From Pedobacter nototheniae (GTDB taxonomy: Bacteria; Bacteroidota; Bacteroidia; Sphingobacteriales; Sphingobacteriaceae): 64,000 nt of DNA. Numbering within the stretch: position 1 is the first letter of the stretch; each line of letters starts with the position of its first letter. The position numbers and the translations under genes are program-made. The stretch lies in the NCBI RefSeq assembly GCF_004335085.1, contig NZ_RQRS01000027.1, positions 1 to 64,000 on the forward strand, read 5' to 3'. The notes below the pieces were generated by a model. The model was not told where the DNA came from. It ran no database searches and was given only the letters and a program-made list of their open reading frames with translations. Shown here one piece after another: positions 35,433-44,213 of the stretch.

Positions 35433-36206
35433 ATGAAGAGTACTGCAATTTTAGCATCATTGGCATTAACATTATTTGGAAGCCTGAATGCACAAAGTCA
35501 AACCAAATTAGGCGATTTGCTTAAAAAGGTAACGAATAAACAAACTACAACCACAAATAGCACATCTACATCAAGCCTTGGTACGCCATCTACTTTAGAA
35601 ATTGGGCAGGGAATAAAGCAAGCTTTAGAACTTGGTGTTTCGGCAGGTGCCGATAGATTATCAGCTAAGGATGGTTTTTTAGGCAACCTTGCCGTTAAAA
35701 TATTAATGCCACCCGAGGCGCAAAAGGTTGAGAAAACATTACGAGGACTTGGTTTAAATTCGCTCTGCGATAACGTAATTACCAGCCTAAACCGTGCCGC
35801 TGAGGATGCTGCAAAAGAAGCAAAACCCATTTTCGTTTCGGCAATTAAACAAATGACCTTAACGGATGCTACCAATATTTTATTGGGCAATAATGATGCT
35901 GCTACTGAATACTTTAAAAGAGTTACCACATCGCAGTTAATGCAAAAATTTAGCCCTATTGTAACCAACAGCCTAAATAAGGTTAATGCAACAAAATATT
36001 ATGGTGATTTAACTTCACAGTATAATCGCTTGCCTTTAGTAAAACCTGTTAACACTAATTTAAGCGAATACGTGACACAAAAAGCTATTGATGGCTTGTT
36101 TATAGAGGTTGCGCAAGAAGAACTTAAGATAAGAGGAAATTTAGGCTCACGTAGTACTAACCTGCTTCAAAAAGTATTTGGTTACGCAGATAAGAAAAAG
36201 GGTTAA
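35433..36206 (+). CDS. DUF4197-family exported protein
   Basis: Secreted or periplasmic protein of 257 residues with a signal peptide at 1-22 (ILASLALTLFGSLNAQSQ). The mature part is a helical DUF4197 domain: SSLGTPSTLEIGQGIKQALELGVSAGADRLS, ILMPPEAQKVEKTLRGLGL, then AAKEAKPIFVSAIKQMTLTDATNILLGNNDAATEYFK and YGDLTSQYNRLPLVKPV, all typical of the family. Function is unknown. It is divergent from the sigma factor gene and followed by its own terminator. Confidence 0.9.
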   Translation: MKSTAILASLALTLFGSLNAQSQTKLGDLLKKVTNKQTTTTNSTSTSSLGTPSTLEIGQGIKQALELGVSAGADRLSAKDGFLGNLAVKILMPPEAQKVEKTLRGLGLNSLCDNVITSLNRAAEDAAKEAKPIFVSAIKQMTLTDATNILLGNNDAATEYFKRVTTSQLMQKFSPIVTNSLNKVNATKYYGDLTSQYNRLPLVKPVNTNLSEYVTQKAIDGLFIEVAQEELKIRGNLGSRSTNLLQKVFGYADKKKG

Positions 36207-36232
36207 GTCCATATTTTATCATAAAACAGCTG

Positions 36233-36266
36233 AGATCCGGATTCTATTGAGTTCGGATCTTTTTTG
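36233..36266 (+). terminator. Terminator after DUF4197 gene
   Basis: AGATCCG and CGGATCT pair across a 14-base loop and are followed by a run of T residues, 27 bp after the stop codon. Confidence 0.7.
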
Positions 36267-36314
36267 TTTAAAAGTATTTTGTAAAATTGCAGTAGATCAA
36301 AAAAATTCTGTTTT

Positions 36315-37226
36315 ATGCGTTTAATTAACCTTTTAATACCTTGTATTGCTCTTTTTGCTTCATGCACCGCTAATAATGATAAAGAAAATACTAAAGCAAT
36401 TTTAGATACGGTTTCTTTAAGCACAAAGCGTTATGCTATTGCTTACCAAAATGGAGATAAAATTGTTGCAAGCAGTGCTGATACCATTAATCAGGTTTCT
36501 TTTGGTGGCGCTAATAATCCAGCAATTTCGCCTGATGGCAATAAATTGGCCTATACCGTTAAAGATCCAGCTGGGCATATAACTATTTGGGTTGCCGATA
36601 TGGAAAATAAAAGTCAGGGCCAATTAATAGTCAATAGTGATAATTATTATCAGGCAGTTTGGTCTGCAGATGGGAATGTAATTGCTTTTAGTGTTTTAAA
36701 CAAAAATGGCAATTGGAAAGTTGGGGTTATTAAAACCGATAATTCAGGGTATGTAATGTTGGATAGTGCTTCAAATTTAAGCGTTCATTCTCCAACCTGG
36801 AAAAACGCAAACGAGTTGGTGGCTCATGATTTGATTAACTTATATACTTTTGATATTAAGGGCAAACTAATAGATACTAAACCAATTGGAAACTTAATAG
36901 GAAATGATTTTACCTTTGCCAGCGATAACCGTTTCTTCTACACAAAGGATGGCAAAAAATTGATTTTTAACGCGGGGAAATTGGAAGATAAAACTTCTAA
37001 AATTCCTACTGAAGGCGTTTATATATTAGATTTAGCTACAAAAAAGATTACCAGGATTTCTCCTTCTCAAATTAATACACCTTATGTTTTTGTAACGGCT
37101 GATGACCGAATATTTTTCAATAGCATTGATAAATCTTCAGCCTCTAAAATTTATGTTTCAGATTTAACCGGAAATGTAAAAGTAGTAGTAGATAAAGGAA
37201 CTAATCCAACGGGAGCGCTTAAATAA
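36315..37226 (+). CDS. Lipoprotein with TolB/WD40-like beta-propeller repeats
   Basis: Exported lipoprotein of 303 residues: signal ending LFASC, with lipidated Cys17. The mature part has repeated PD40-type blades, for example NPAISPDGNKLAYTVKD, NYYQAVWSADGNVIAFSV and HSPTWKNANELVAHD, pointing to a small propeller as in TolB or DPP-IV-like proteins. No peptidase or Tol partner genes are adjacent, so a specific role is not assigned. It is transcribed alone between the DUF4197 terminator and a gene-free stretch. Confidence 0.8.
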   Translation: MRLINLLIPCIALFASCTANNDKENTKAILDTVSLSTKRYAIAYQNGDKIVASSADTINQVSFGGANNPAISPDGNKLAYTVKDPAGHITIWVADMENKSQGQLIVNSDNYYQAVWSADGNVIAFSVLNKNGNWKVGVIKTDNSGYVMLDSASNLSVHSPTWKNANELVAHDLINLYTFDIKGKLIDTKPIGNLIGNDFTFASDNRFFYTKDGKKLIFNAGKLEDKTSKIPTEGVYILDLATKKITRISPSQINTPYVFVTADDRIFFNSIDKSSASKIYVSDLTGNVKVVVDKGTNPTGALK

Positions 37227-37535
37227 GTTTAAGTGCTTAAATTTACTTACGGCTAAAATAGCAATAATTACCTTTGCTATAGTTAATTGTGCTAGCTGCT
37301 GATTTATTTCTTTTGCTGCTTTTATTTCTTTAAACCTGATTGCAGTGTAAAGCCCGCAAGCGAGGTACGAGTGCGGACTTGTAATGTAAAGCAGGGCTGC
37401 CGCTACCCGAAAACCACTTTCTTACGTTTACCAAAGCCTAAAAAAATACCTGCTCTAAAGTTTTCCAAAAAAAGTAAAGAAAATTTAAAGTAATATTGAG
37501 TTTCGTCCGTTTACTGATTTATAAAACAATAAATA
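37227..37535. other. Gene-free stretch of 309 bp before a sigma factor gene
   Basis: No gene or RNA is recognised. Around 37350-37385 the sequence is more GC-rich (CCGCAAGCGAGGTACGAG) and can fold weakly on itself, resembling the scattered intergenic repeats of this window. The last 40 bases must hold the promoter of the sigma factor at 37536, but no clear TAnnTTTG element is seen, which would fit autoregulation by an alternative sigma factor. Confidence 0.4.
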
Positions 37536-38087
37536 GTGCCAACAAACGAATCTCAAAATATCATTTCCACGGTTGCCAATTACGGTAAGCGCTTGTTCAG
37601 TTTCATCCGCGGGCGGGTGAATACGGATGAGGATGCGGAAGATATTTTGCAGGATGTTTGGTACCAGTTGAGTAACCAGCCCGAAGCAAGCGCAATTGAG
37701 CAGATTAGTGGTTGGCTTTATCGGGTGGCGAGAAATAAAATTACCGACAAGTACAGAAAACAAAAAGACGAATTGCTGGATGATTTGAGCTATGAGGATG
37801 AGGATGGCGAAATAAATTTTAGGGAGATTTTAATGGCTGAAGCCAGTACGGAAGAAGCCGAAGAATTAAAAAAGTTATTTTGGGATCAGTTATTTGTTGC
37901 ACTTGAGGAATTACCAGAAAACCAACGCTATATTTTTATTCAGAACGAGCTTGAAGAAAGAACGTTTCAGGAAATTGCGGATGAAACCGGTGAAAATATT
38001 AAAACTTTAATCTCAAGAAAAGGTTATGCAGTGAAGCATCTGCGCAACCGTTTACAAAATTTATATCAGGAATTTATTAACTATTAA
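37536..38087 (+). CDS. RNA polymerase sigma factor, sigma-70 family
   Basis: ECF-like sigma factor of 183 residues. Region 2 is near 10-80 (FIRGRVNTDEDAEDILQDVWYQLS, with DAEDILQ core, then GWLYRVARNKITDKYRKQ), and region 4 near 120-170 (ALEELPENQRYIFIQNELEERTFQEIADETGENIKTLISRKGYAVKHL). The start is GTG at 37536; the next ATG would cut region 2. Ten bases after its stop begins a small membrane protein gene; this sigma plus membrane-protein pairing is common in Bacteroidota, and the partner may act as its regulator. Confidence 0.92.
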   Translation: MPTNESQNIISTVANYGKRLFSFIRGRVNTDEDAEDILQDVWYQLSNQPEASAIEQISGWLYRVARNKITDKYRKQKDELLDDLSYEDEDGEINFREILMAEASTEEAEELKKLFWDQLFVALEELPENQRYIFIQNELEERTFQEIADETGENIKTLISRKGYAVKHLRNRLQNLYQEFINY

Positions 38088-38097
38088 ATTTGCAGGC

Positions 38098-38454
38098 ATG
38101 ATGAATAGAAATTTTAATCGAAAAAAGAAATTCTTTTTCTTTTTCCCCGTAGCATTGCTCATTGCAGTGGTACTGGGCTATGTGGTTATGTTTTTATGGA
38201 ACTGGATTTTGCCCGAAGTGGCACATACAGGAAAGCTTAATTATTGGCAGGCACTTGGACTACTTGTACTTTGCCGGATTTTATTTGGAAATTTTGGGCG
38301 TGGCGGTGGCTTTAAAAATAAACCAGGAGGCTTTGGTCGTGATGGTAGAATATTAAGAGAAAAATGGCATAGTATGAACGAAGAGGAACGGGCAAAGTTT
38401 AGAACAGAATGGAGAGCCCGTTGTGGAAACAGAGATCATAGAAATCGCAGATAA
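38098..38454 (+). CDS. Small conserved membrane protein paired with sigma factor
   Basis: Product of 118 residues with two hydrophobic segments (14-36 FFFFPVALLIAVVLGYVVMF and 47-64, in NYWQALGLLVLCRILFG), a Gly/Phe-rich linker and a basic tail with EEERAKFRTEWRARCG. I know this type only as a conserved companion of sigma factors in Sphingobacteriales. The charged C-terminus faces the cytoplasm or the periplasm depending on topology, and could bind the sigma factor, which is inference. It starts 10 bp after the sigma gene and ends at a terminator. Confidence 0.8.
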   Translation: MMNRNFNRKKKFFFFFPVALLIAVVLGYVVMFLWNWILPEVAHTGKLNYWQALGLLVLCRILFGNFGRGGGFKNKPGGFGRDGRILREKWHSMNEEERAKFRTEWRARCGNRDHRNRR

Positions 38455-38456
38455 TT

Positions 38457-38482
38457 AAAAGCCGGCAAATGCCGGCTTTTTT
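38457..38482 (+). terminator. Terminator after sigma factor/membrane protein pair
   Basis: AGCCGGCA/TGCCGGCT stem with a 2-base loop, flanked by A-run and T-run, immediately after the stop codon of the preceding gene. Confidence 0.88.
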
Positions 38483-38594
38483 ATTGATTAATATTATAAA
38501 AATCTATCAGTCAACCAACTGCGTAAAAAATTATTAAAATATTTTAAAGTAAAATCTAAAATCATTCGTCTTCCTAATTAAAATAAGAAGAAAA

Positions 38595-38861
38595 ATGAAA
38601 AAGATATTTAAAGCCATAGGATTTGGAATTGTACTTGGTGCAGCCCTTTTCTTTATACCATTTGTATTTAAGTTTATTTTGATTGCTGCCGTAATCGGTG
38701 TGGTTTTCAAAATGATGTTCAGAGGCAGAAGATCCCACTTCGCACAGCGATTTGAAGGTTATTACCCAAGCCATTTCCAAAAAATTACTCCTATTGATGG
38801 GCAATGGTACAAACCAGAAGTTCAAAGCAATGGAATAACCAATCACGTAAACATTAATTAA
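38595..38861 (+). CDS. Small membrane protein, unknown
   Basis: Product of 88 residues. Residues 6-42 are two closely spaced or one long hydrophobic hairpin (AIGFGIVLGAALFFIPFVFKFILIAAVIGVVFKMMF cannot be cleanly split), then a basic and aromatic tail with RRSHFAQRFEGYYPSHF. No known family. It begins a tight run with the next two genes (7-bp and 8-bp gaps), so it is read as real despite its size. Confidence 0.65.
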   Translation: MKKIFKAIGFGIVLGAALFFIPFVFKFILIAAVIGVVFKMMFRGRRSHFAQRFEGYYPSHFQKITPIDGQWYKPEVQSNGITNHVNIN

Positions 38862-38868
38862 TTGAGCC

Positions 38869-39105
38869 ATGAGAATATTTAGAGGAATATTAGCACTTGT
38901 TGCTGCAGCAGCAACTTTTTACAGCTTAAATGTACTGGCAGTTCAAAACGGCTATCGCGATAGGCTTGATTTTAAAAACAGACATTATAACGAAGGCGAT
39001 TGCTGCAATGAGCATTATAGATCGCATAGTTTTAATCACCACAACAATAAAATGCAGGATACTACCACGCCAGATAGCGCCCGCAAAAACAATAACATTC
39101 AATAA
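38869..39105 (+). CDS. Small exported His/Asn-rich protein, unknown
   Basis: Product of 78 residues with a hydrophobic N-terminus (residues 3-24, ending LNVLAVQNG), likely signal or anchor, followed by a hydrophilic part rich in His, Asn and Arg (EGDCCNEHYRSHSFNHHNN) that could bind metal ions. It has no known family. Tight spacing (7 bp before, 8 bp after) in a same-strand run supports it as a gene. Confidence 0.6.
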   Translation: MRIFRGILALVAAAATFYSLNVLAVQNGYRDRLDFKNRHYNEGDCCNEHYRSHSFNHHNNKMQDTTTPDSARKNNNIQ

Positions 39106-39113
39106 AAATCAAA

Positions 39114-40334
39114 ATGTCAAATATACTTTTTTTATGTATTCCTTCCCACGGTCACGTTAACCCAGTATTAGGTTTAGCGAGCGAATTAATTAACCAAGGA
39201 GAAAAGATAACTTTTTTTAGCTCTGATGAATTTAAAAAATCTATTGAGGGAATTGGCGCAGATTTCAAATGCTACAAGGATGATTTAAATATTTTCCAAA
39301 AGAAGAATAATGTAGATGAAAAACCAACTTCTGGTTTGGTAAGCGCACTGTTAGAGCCGATGAAATTTATTGATGATATTTTGGCTCAAATTAAAGATTT
39401 AACTTTTGATTACATCGTTTTTTCTGCCGCTTACCCATATGCAAATGTAATTGCTCAGGTATTGCAAATTCCTACAATTTCTTCTTTCGCTGTTTTTATG
39501 ACTATGAAAGATTTAATGGCTAAAAAAACCGAAGAACCTCAATCTTTTGGTAAACAGGGTGGTTTTATGGGCATGAATCCTGAGGTTATTGAAGCTTTTA
39601 AGAAAGTGCGTCAAGATTTAATTCAAAAATATCAGGTGGATGTTCCAGAGAATATGATGAATCTCTTTTTTAATAAAGGCGATTTAAATATCATTTACAC
39701 TTCCAAATATTTTGCTCCAAACCCAGATCAATATGATGAGAATTTCATTTTTATTGGTCCGCCAGTTTACAATAAGAAATACGAAGTATATTTTCCTTTT
39801 GAAAAGCTTCAAGGTAAAAAAGTAATATATATTTCATTAGGAACAGTATTCAGCAATTATTCTGATGAAATTAATAAGCTGTTTTTTAAAGCCTTTGCTA
39901 ATTTGGATGCCGTTGTAGTAATGGCGGCCTTTAATATTGATGTTTCAAAATTTGATATTCCTGAAAATTTCATCGTAAGAAATTATGTGCCACAAATGGA
40001 TATTTTAAAGCATGCTACCGTAGCAATAACACACGCAGGGATGAACAGCATTGGTGATATTCTTTATAGCAATGTGCCTTTTGTATCTATTCCATTAGGT
40101 GCAGATCAGTTTTTTATGGCAAACAGAGCACAAGAATTGGGGGCAACTATAGTTCTTGATGCAAAAAACTTAAATGCAGAAACATTAAAAAAATCAATTG
40201 AAACGGTATTAGAAAACCCAGATTATCTTAAAAACATTAAGAAAATTAACAACTCCTTTATTGAAGCCGGCGGATATAAAAGGGCAGTTGAAGAGATTTT
40301 CAAGCTCAAAAAAAGAAAAGGAATTTCCAATTAA
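39114..40334 (+). CDS. GT1-family (UGT/MGT-like) glycosyltransferase
   Basis: Cytoplasmic GT-B glycosyltransferase of 406 residues. The N-terminal acceptor domain begins ILFLCIPSHGHVNPVLGLA, with catalytic His14 in the GHxxP motif. The donor domain shows VIYISLGTVFSNY, then the UDP-sugar signature region RNYVPQMDILKHATVAITHAGMNSIGDILYSNVPFVSIPLGADQ split over residues 285-330. Relatives glycosylate macrolides, flavonoids or lipids. No biosynthetic cluster is present; the neighbours are small membrane proteins and Hsp20, so a membrane-lipid acceptor is one possibility. Acceptor unknown. Confidence 0.9.
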   Translation: MSNILFLCIPSHGHVNPVLGLASELINQGEKITFFSSDEFKKSIEGIGADFKCYKDDLNIFQKKNNVDEKPTSGLVSALLEPMKFIDDILAQIKDLTFDYIVFSAAYPYANVIAQVLQIPTISSFAVFMTMKDLMAKKTEEPQSFGKQGGFMGMNPEVIEAFKKVRQDLIQKYQVDVPENMMNLFFNKGDLNIIYTSKYFAPNPDQYDENFIFIGPPVYNKKYEVYFPFEKLQGKKVIYISLGTVFSNYSDEINKLFFKAFANLDAVVVMAAFNIDVSKFDIPENFIVRNYVPQMDILKHATVAITHAGMNSIGDILYSNVPFVSIPLGADQFFMANRAQELGATIVLDAKNLNAETLKKSIETVLENPDYLKNIKKINNSFIEAGGYKRAVEEIFKLKKRKGISN

Positions 40335-40402
40335 AAGAATTTCCATAATATAAAACAAAAGGCAAACGAGCCTTAAAAATTTAAAGATTAAAATTTAAGA
40401 AC

Positions 40403-40852
40403 ATGTATAACGAACAATTTAGAACAGATAGAATGAACAGAGGTTGTGGCCGTGGTGGGCACAAATTTGGTGGTCGTTTTGGCCATGGTTACGGGAAACA
40501 CTTTGAAGCCAGATTTGGCGAGGCTTTTCGCCGTGTACCTGTAAATATTGAAGAAAGTGATGATAATTTCATCATTAATTTATATGCACCAGCTTTAGTA
40601 AAGGAAAATTTAAAAGTGGTTACCAAAAATGATATTTTAACCATTAGCTATAAACCTGCCGAAGAAACTAACGATGCAAATAATTTTAGCCGCAGAGAAT
40701 ATGCCAATGGTGCATTTGAAAGAGGTTTCGCATTAAACGGTAAAGTTTTAACCGAAAATATTTCAGCAGCATACACGGAGGGCGTTTTGAAAGTAACATT
40801 ACCTAAAAACCCAGAAACCAATACACCTGCAAAAGATATATTGGTAGATTAA
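40403..40852 (+). CDS. Small heat-shock protein, Hsp20/alpha-crystallin family
   Basis: ATP-independent holdase chaperone of 149 residues. A Gly/His/Arg-rich N-terminus (RGCGRGGHKFGGRFGHGYG) is followed by the alpha-crystallin domain (about 45-140) with VNIEESDDNFIINLYAPALVKENL, FERGFALNGKV and the conserved AAYTEGVLKVTLPK motif (A-x-x-x-G-V-L). The N-terminus is unusual for its glycine and histidine content and lacks the usual phenylalanine-rich pattern. It lies 68 bp after the glycosyltransferase gene and has its own terminator. Confidence 0.93.
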   Translation: MYNEQFRTDRMNRGCGRGGHKFGGRFGHGYGKHFEARFGEAFRRVPVNIEESDDNFIINLYAPALVKENLKVVTKNDILTISYKPAEETNDANNFSRREYANGAFERGFALNGKVLTENISAAYTEGVLKVTLPKNPETNTPAKDILVD

Positions 40853-40870
40853 TCATCGTATAATGGTCAG

Positions 40871-40905
40871 ATCCCAGCATTGTTAAGCCATGGCTGGGAT
40901 TTTTA
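40871..40905 (+). terminator. Terminator after Hsp20 gene
   Basis: ATCCCAGC and GCTGGGAT pair across a 14-base loop and are followed by TTTT, 18 bp after the stop codon. Confidence 0.75.
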
Positions 40906-40966
40906 CGTTTACAAGGAATCTTAGACGTATTATTTGCGTTAAATTGAATACCAGAAGATTTACGAC

Positions 40967-40997
40967 TTGCTATTGGCGACAATTTGAGGTACTTTTG
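40967..40997 (+). promoter_or_regulatory. Promoter of the DEAD-box helicase gene
   Basis: TTG (40967-40969), 20 bases, then TACTTTTG (40990-40997), a full TAnnTTTG match. The TTG start codon of the helicase is 23 bp downstream. Confidence 0.65.
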
Positions 40998-41020
40998 TTT
41001 AAATAAAAAAATACAACATA

Positions 41021-42253
41021 TTGAATTTTAACGACTTTAACTTCAACCCCGACTTATACGAAGGCTTAATGGCTATGGGGTATAAAAGCGCTACTCCTAT
41101 ACAAGAACAAGCTATTCCTGTCATTTTAGATAACCACGATATTATTGCTTGTGCACAAACTGGAACTGGAAAAACAGCCAGTTATCTTTTGCCAGTGATG
41201 GATAAAATCAGTCGTGCAGAAAACAGACACAACAATACCCTAATTTTAGCACCAACGCGTGAACTTGCCCAACAAATAGATTTGCAGGTTGAAGCCTTAG
41301 CATATTTTACCAATATTAGCTCTTTAGCTGTATATGGAGGGGGTGATGGAATTGCTTATGAACAGCAAAAACGTTCCATGCGTGAAGGTGTTGATATTAT
41401 TATTGCTACTCCCGGAAGACTAATGGCTCACCTATCATCTGGTGTATTAAAGCTGGAACATTTGCAGCATTTAATTTTAGATGAGGCAGATAGAATGCTC
41501 GATATGGGGTTTTATGATGATATAATCCGTATTATTAGTTATTTACCAAAGAAAAGACAAACACTCTTATTCTCAGCCACCATGGCACCGAAAATAAGAA
41601 CAATGGCTGGCCGCATTCTGCACGAACCTAAACAAATTACAATATCTATTGCTAAACCAGCAGAAGGAATTGACCAGCAGGCTTATAACATTCATGATCA
41701 GCAAAAACAAGCTTTATTGACTGATATTTTTAAAAGCGAGCAGTACAAAAGCAGTATTATTTTTGCATCAACAAAAGAAAAGGTAAAAGCCCTTTATAAA
41801 GCATTTAAAGGCCTTGGCATTAAAGCCGAAGCTTTCCATTCAGATTTAGGTCAAAAAGAGCGTGAAGATATTTTACTTGCCTTTAAAAATAGAAGATTAC
41901 CTATTTTAATCGGTACCGATGTTTTATCTCGTGGAATTGATGTTGAAGGAATTGATTTGGTTGTCAATTATGATGTTCCAGGTGATCCAGCTGATTATGT
42001 ACACAGAATCGGACGTACTGCTAGGGCAGCTACAAAAGGAACTGCAATAACGCTGGTAAACGGGCGTGATAAACGTAAGTTTGAAAACATTGAAAAACTG
42101 ATCGAAAAACAGGTCCCAAGAATGCCTTTGCCAGAAAGTGTGGCCGCCATAGAAATTACTCATGTTGAAGAAAAACGCCCTCAACACAGTAATAACGGCA
42201 AGAAAAAAGTTTGGAATAAAAAGAAAAAACCTAAACCATCGCCAGGAGTTTAA
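41021..42253 (+). CDS. DEAD-box ATP-dependent RNA helicase
   Basis: RNA helicase of 410 residues. Motifs in order: upstream Phe and Q motif (FNFNPDLYEGLMAMGYKSATPIQEQAI), Walker A AQTGTGKT (about 46), PTRELAQQ, TPGR, DEAD (about 151), SAT, then ARGVD-type SRGIDVEGIDLVVNYDVP and HRIGRTAR. The tail is basic (KKKVWNKKKKPKPSPG), as in RhlE-type proteins. The start is TTG at 41021; the first ATG lies after the conserved upstream Phe and would remove part of the Q-motif region. Cold shock or ribosome assembly roles are usual for the family. A good promoter lies upstream. Confidence 0.95.
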   Translation: MNFNDFNFNPDLYEGLMAMGYKSATPIQEQAIPVILDNHDIIACAQTGTGKTASYLLPVMDKISRAENRHNNTLILAPTRELAQQIDLQVEALAYFTNISSLAVYGGGDGIAYEQQKRSMREGVDIIIATPGRLMAHLSSGVLKLEHLQHLILDEADRMLDMGFYDDIIRIISYLPKKRQTLLFSATMAPKIRTMAGRILHEPKQITISIAKPAEGIDQQAYNIHDQQKQALLTDIFKSEQYKSSIIFASTKEKVKALYKAFKGLGIKAEAFHSDLGQKEREDILLAFKNRRLPILIGTDVLSRGIDVEGIDLVVNYDVPGDPADYVHRIGRTARAATKGTAITLVNGRDKRKFENIEKLIEKQVPRMPLPESVAAIEITHVEEKRPQHSNNGKKKVWNKKKKPKPSPGV

Positions 42254-42362
42254 GCTTATTTTTATTCATAATTCTTTGCTAATTATTTAACAAAAGGGTG
42301 ATACACGAATTCTTTTTTTACAACGATTAAGAGTAAATTGTACTATCAAATTACATATTAAT

Positions 42363-42836
42363 ATGGAAGCAAAAATTGGAATATCAGTAGAGAACAGACA
42401 ACACGTATCTGAACAATTAGCTAAATTATTAGCTGATGAATACGTTTTATACACCAAAACCCGTAATGCACACTGGAATGTTGAAGGCGCAGATTTCTTA
42501 GCAAAACACAAGTTTTTTGAAGATCAGTATAATCAGTTAGATGAATTTATTGATAGCGTTGCAGAACGTATCCGTAAAATTGGACATTATGCGCCCGCTA
42601 CTTTAAAAAATTTTTTGGCCCTTACTCACTTAACAGAATATAGCGAAAGAAAAAATGACAGCTTAGGCTTTATTAAAGATTTATTAGCCGACCATGAAAC
42701 GGTTATCGAATTTATAAGAGGTAACATTACGCCCATTGCTGAGGAATATGGTGATGCCGGAACAAGCGATTTTATTACCGGATTAATGGAAACGCACGAA
42801 GAAATGGCTTGGTTTTTAAGAGCTCACTTAAAATAA
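42363..42836 (+). CDS. dps: Dps/starvation DNA-binding ferritin-like protein
   Basis: Mini-ferritin that oxidises and stores iron using peroxide, protecting DNA under stress. Ferroxidase residues are in KTRNAHWNVEGADFLAKHKFFEDQYNQLDEFIDSVAERIR (about 38-76), with His, Asp and Glu at the usual dimer-interface positions. The rest is a helical bundle ending ETHEEMAWFLRAHLK, the typical Dps C-terminus. Length 157 is normal. Ends at a strong shared terminator. Confidence 0.95.
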   Translation: MEAKIGISVENRQHVSEQLAKLLADEYVLYTKTRNAHWNVEGADFLAKHKFFEDQYNQLDEFIDSVAERIRKIGHYAPATLKNFLALTHLTEYSERKNDSLGFIKDLLADHETVIEFIRGNITPIAEEYGDAGTSDFITGLMETHEEMAWFLRAHLK

Positions 42837-42849
42837 CTAATAGTTACAA

Positions 42850-42890
42850 AACAAAAAAGGGCTGTACGCAATGTACAGCCCTTTTTTGTT
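42850..42890. terminator. Bidirectional terminator between dps and C1 peptidase genes
   Basis: AACAAAAAAGGGCTGTAC pairs perfectly with its complement across a 5-base loop, giving T-runs on both strands. It serves the two convergent genes. Confidence 0.92.
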
Positions 42891-42904
42891 GAACTAAATT
42901 TAAA

Positions 42905-44098
42905 TTATAGTCCTAATTTTTTAGAGATTGCCGAAGGAATACCTGCTTTGTTTAATAAGATAGCGGTAGATTTATACTTAACAAAGTTCTTAGTTACGTA
43001 TAAATATCCTTTGTAATCGTTGGTTACACCCCAAGAGTTTTTAACGATATAATATTCTTTACCGTTTTGATCTTTAGCTAAACCAACAATGTGCATACCG
43101 TGGTCATCAGTAGTTTGGTAGTTATCAAAAGCCAACTGACGGTTTTCTTGTGTAATTGTCATTTCTGGTTTAGGACCATCAAACATTTCTGCTTTTTGTT
43201 TAGCTGTCATTTCATTGAATGGAATTTCAGGAACATAAGCCACGCCATTTTTATAGCTGAAAGATTTTTCACTCACATCAGTTGCCCATGCAACAGTATA
43301 ACCTGCTTTTAAAGCATTATCAATAATATCAGTTAACTCATTAACTTGTACGTTATAAACTTGATCGAAAGACCAGTTATCTGGCACCAACAAAGTAAAT
43401 TTTGTGTAAAATGGGTGATCGTTAAATGAAGATAATTCTACGTAGTTATCAGGATTGATGCCTACAACTTCATTAGCGAATGTTTTTGGAGTATATTTTT
43501 TACCTTTAAAAGTAAAATTTTCAGGTACAGCACCTAAATAAGCATCAATAACGCCAGTATAAGCTTTTAACCAGTTTGGAGTTAATTCTCCGTTTGAGTT
43601 TTTAACAACCGCATCTAAAACACCTTTTTCAAGATCGCCAAGCTCAGCAGTTTTATTAATTTTTGTACCATAATTTAAACCAGTATAAACTTCTTGAGGC
43701 ACAGCACCATATTTTCTATACATGTTAATTACATCATGTAAAGCACCGCCATCACCTAAAGTAACCGCACCATGCATACGTACATAATTTTTACCTTTTT
43801 CAACATAAGCATTACGTGCGGTAAAAAGTTGAGATAATTCTACAGGCTGTTTTCCAGCTTTAATCATTTCAGACTCTAAAAATGAATTAGTAGAATAGCT
43901 CCAGCAAGTACCTGAAGATCCCTGATTTTTAACCGGCGTATTTGCAAGGTTAATTACATCCGTAAACTTGAATGCATCCTTACTGTTTTCACTTTGATTA
44001 TTTTTTAAAGAATTTACAAGATTGTCCTGGGCATAAATTGTCATTGTAGATAACGACAATGCTAAACCAAGTACGGTTAGTTTTGTGTATTTAGTCAT
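42905..44098 (-). CDS. Exported C1-family cysteine peptidase, bleomycin-hydrolase-like
   Basis: Papain-fold aminopeptidase of 397 residues with a signal peptide (1-24, ending IYAQ), so it acts outside the cytoplasm, unlike classical bleomycin hydrolase. The catalytic triad is readable: Cys65 in NQGSSGTCWSYST, His in TTDDHGMHIVGLA (about 340) and Asn in VKNSWGVTND (about 359). The middle insert and the YNVQVNELTDIIDNALKAGYTVAWATDVSE segment fit the C1B group. Related secreted enzymes are common in Bacteroidota and trim peptides. Convergent with dps. Confidence 0.93.
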   Translation of the reverse strand: MTKYTKLTVLGLALSLSTMTIYAQDNLVNSLKNNQSENSKDAFKFTDVINLANTPVKNQGSSGTCWSYSTNSFLESEMIKAGKQPVELSQLFTARNAYVEKGKNYVRMHGAVTLGDGGALHDVINMYRKYGAVPQEVYTGLNYGTKINKTAELGDLEKGVLDAVVKNSNGELTPNWLKAYTGVIDAYLGAVPENFTFKGKKYTPKTFANEVVGINPDNYVELSSFNDHPFYTKFTLLVPDNWSFDQVYNVQVNELTDIIDNALKAGYTVAWATDVSEKSFSYKNGVAYVPEIPFNEMTAKQKAEMFDGPKPEMTITQENRQLAFDNYQTTDDHGMHIVGLAKDQNGKEYYIVKNSWGVTNDYKGYLYVTKNFVKYKSTAILLNKAGIPSAISKKLGL

Positions 44099-44213
44099 TT
44101 TTATGAATTTATTAAAGTCGGGCTAAGTTATAAAATTGTTAATATTTTGAGCGAAAATCAGCCATAATAATTCAACTAAAACCTCTCTTATCACAACAAT
44201 GTTGCGTTTAAAG

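Noticed and set aside
35498-35968. 156-codon minus-strand open frame inside the DUF4197 gene
   Set aside because: Antisense to a well-supported exported protein with signal peptide and family motifs.
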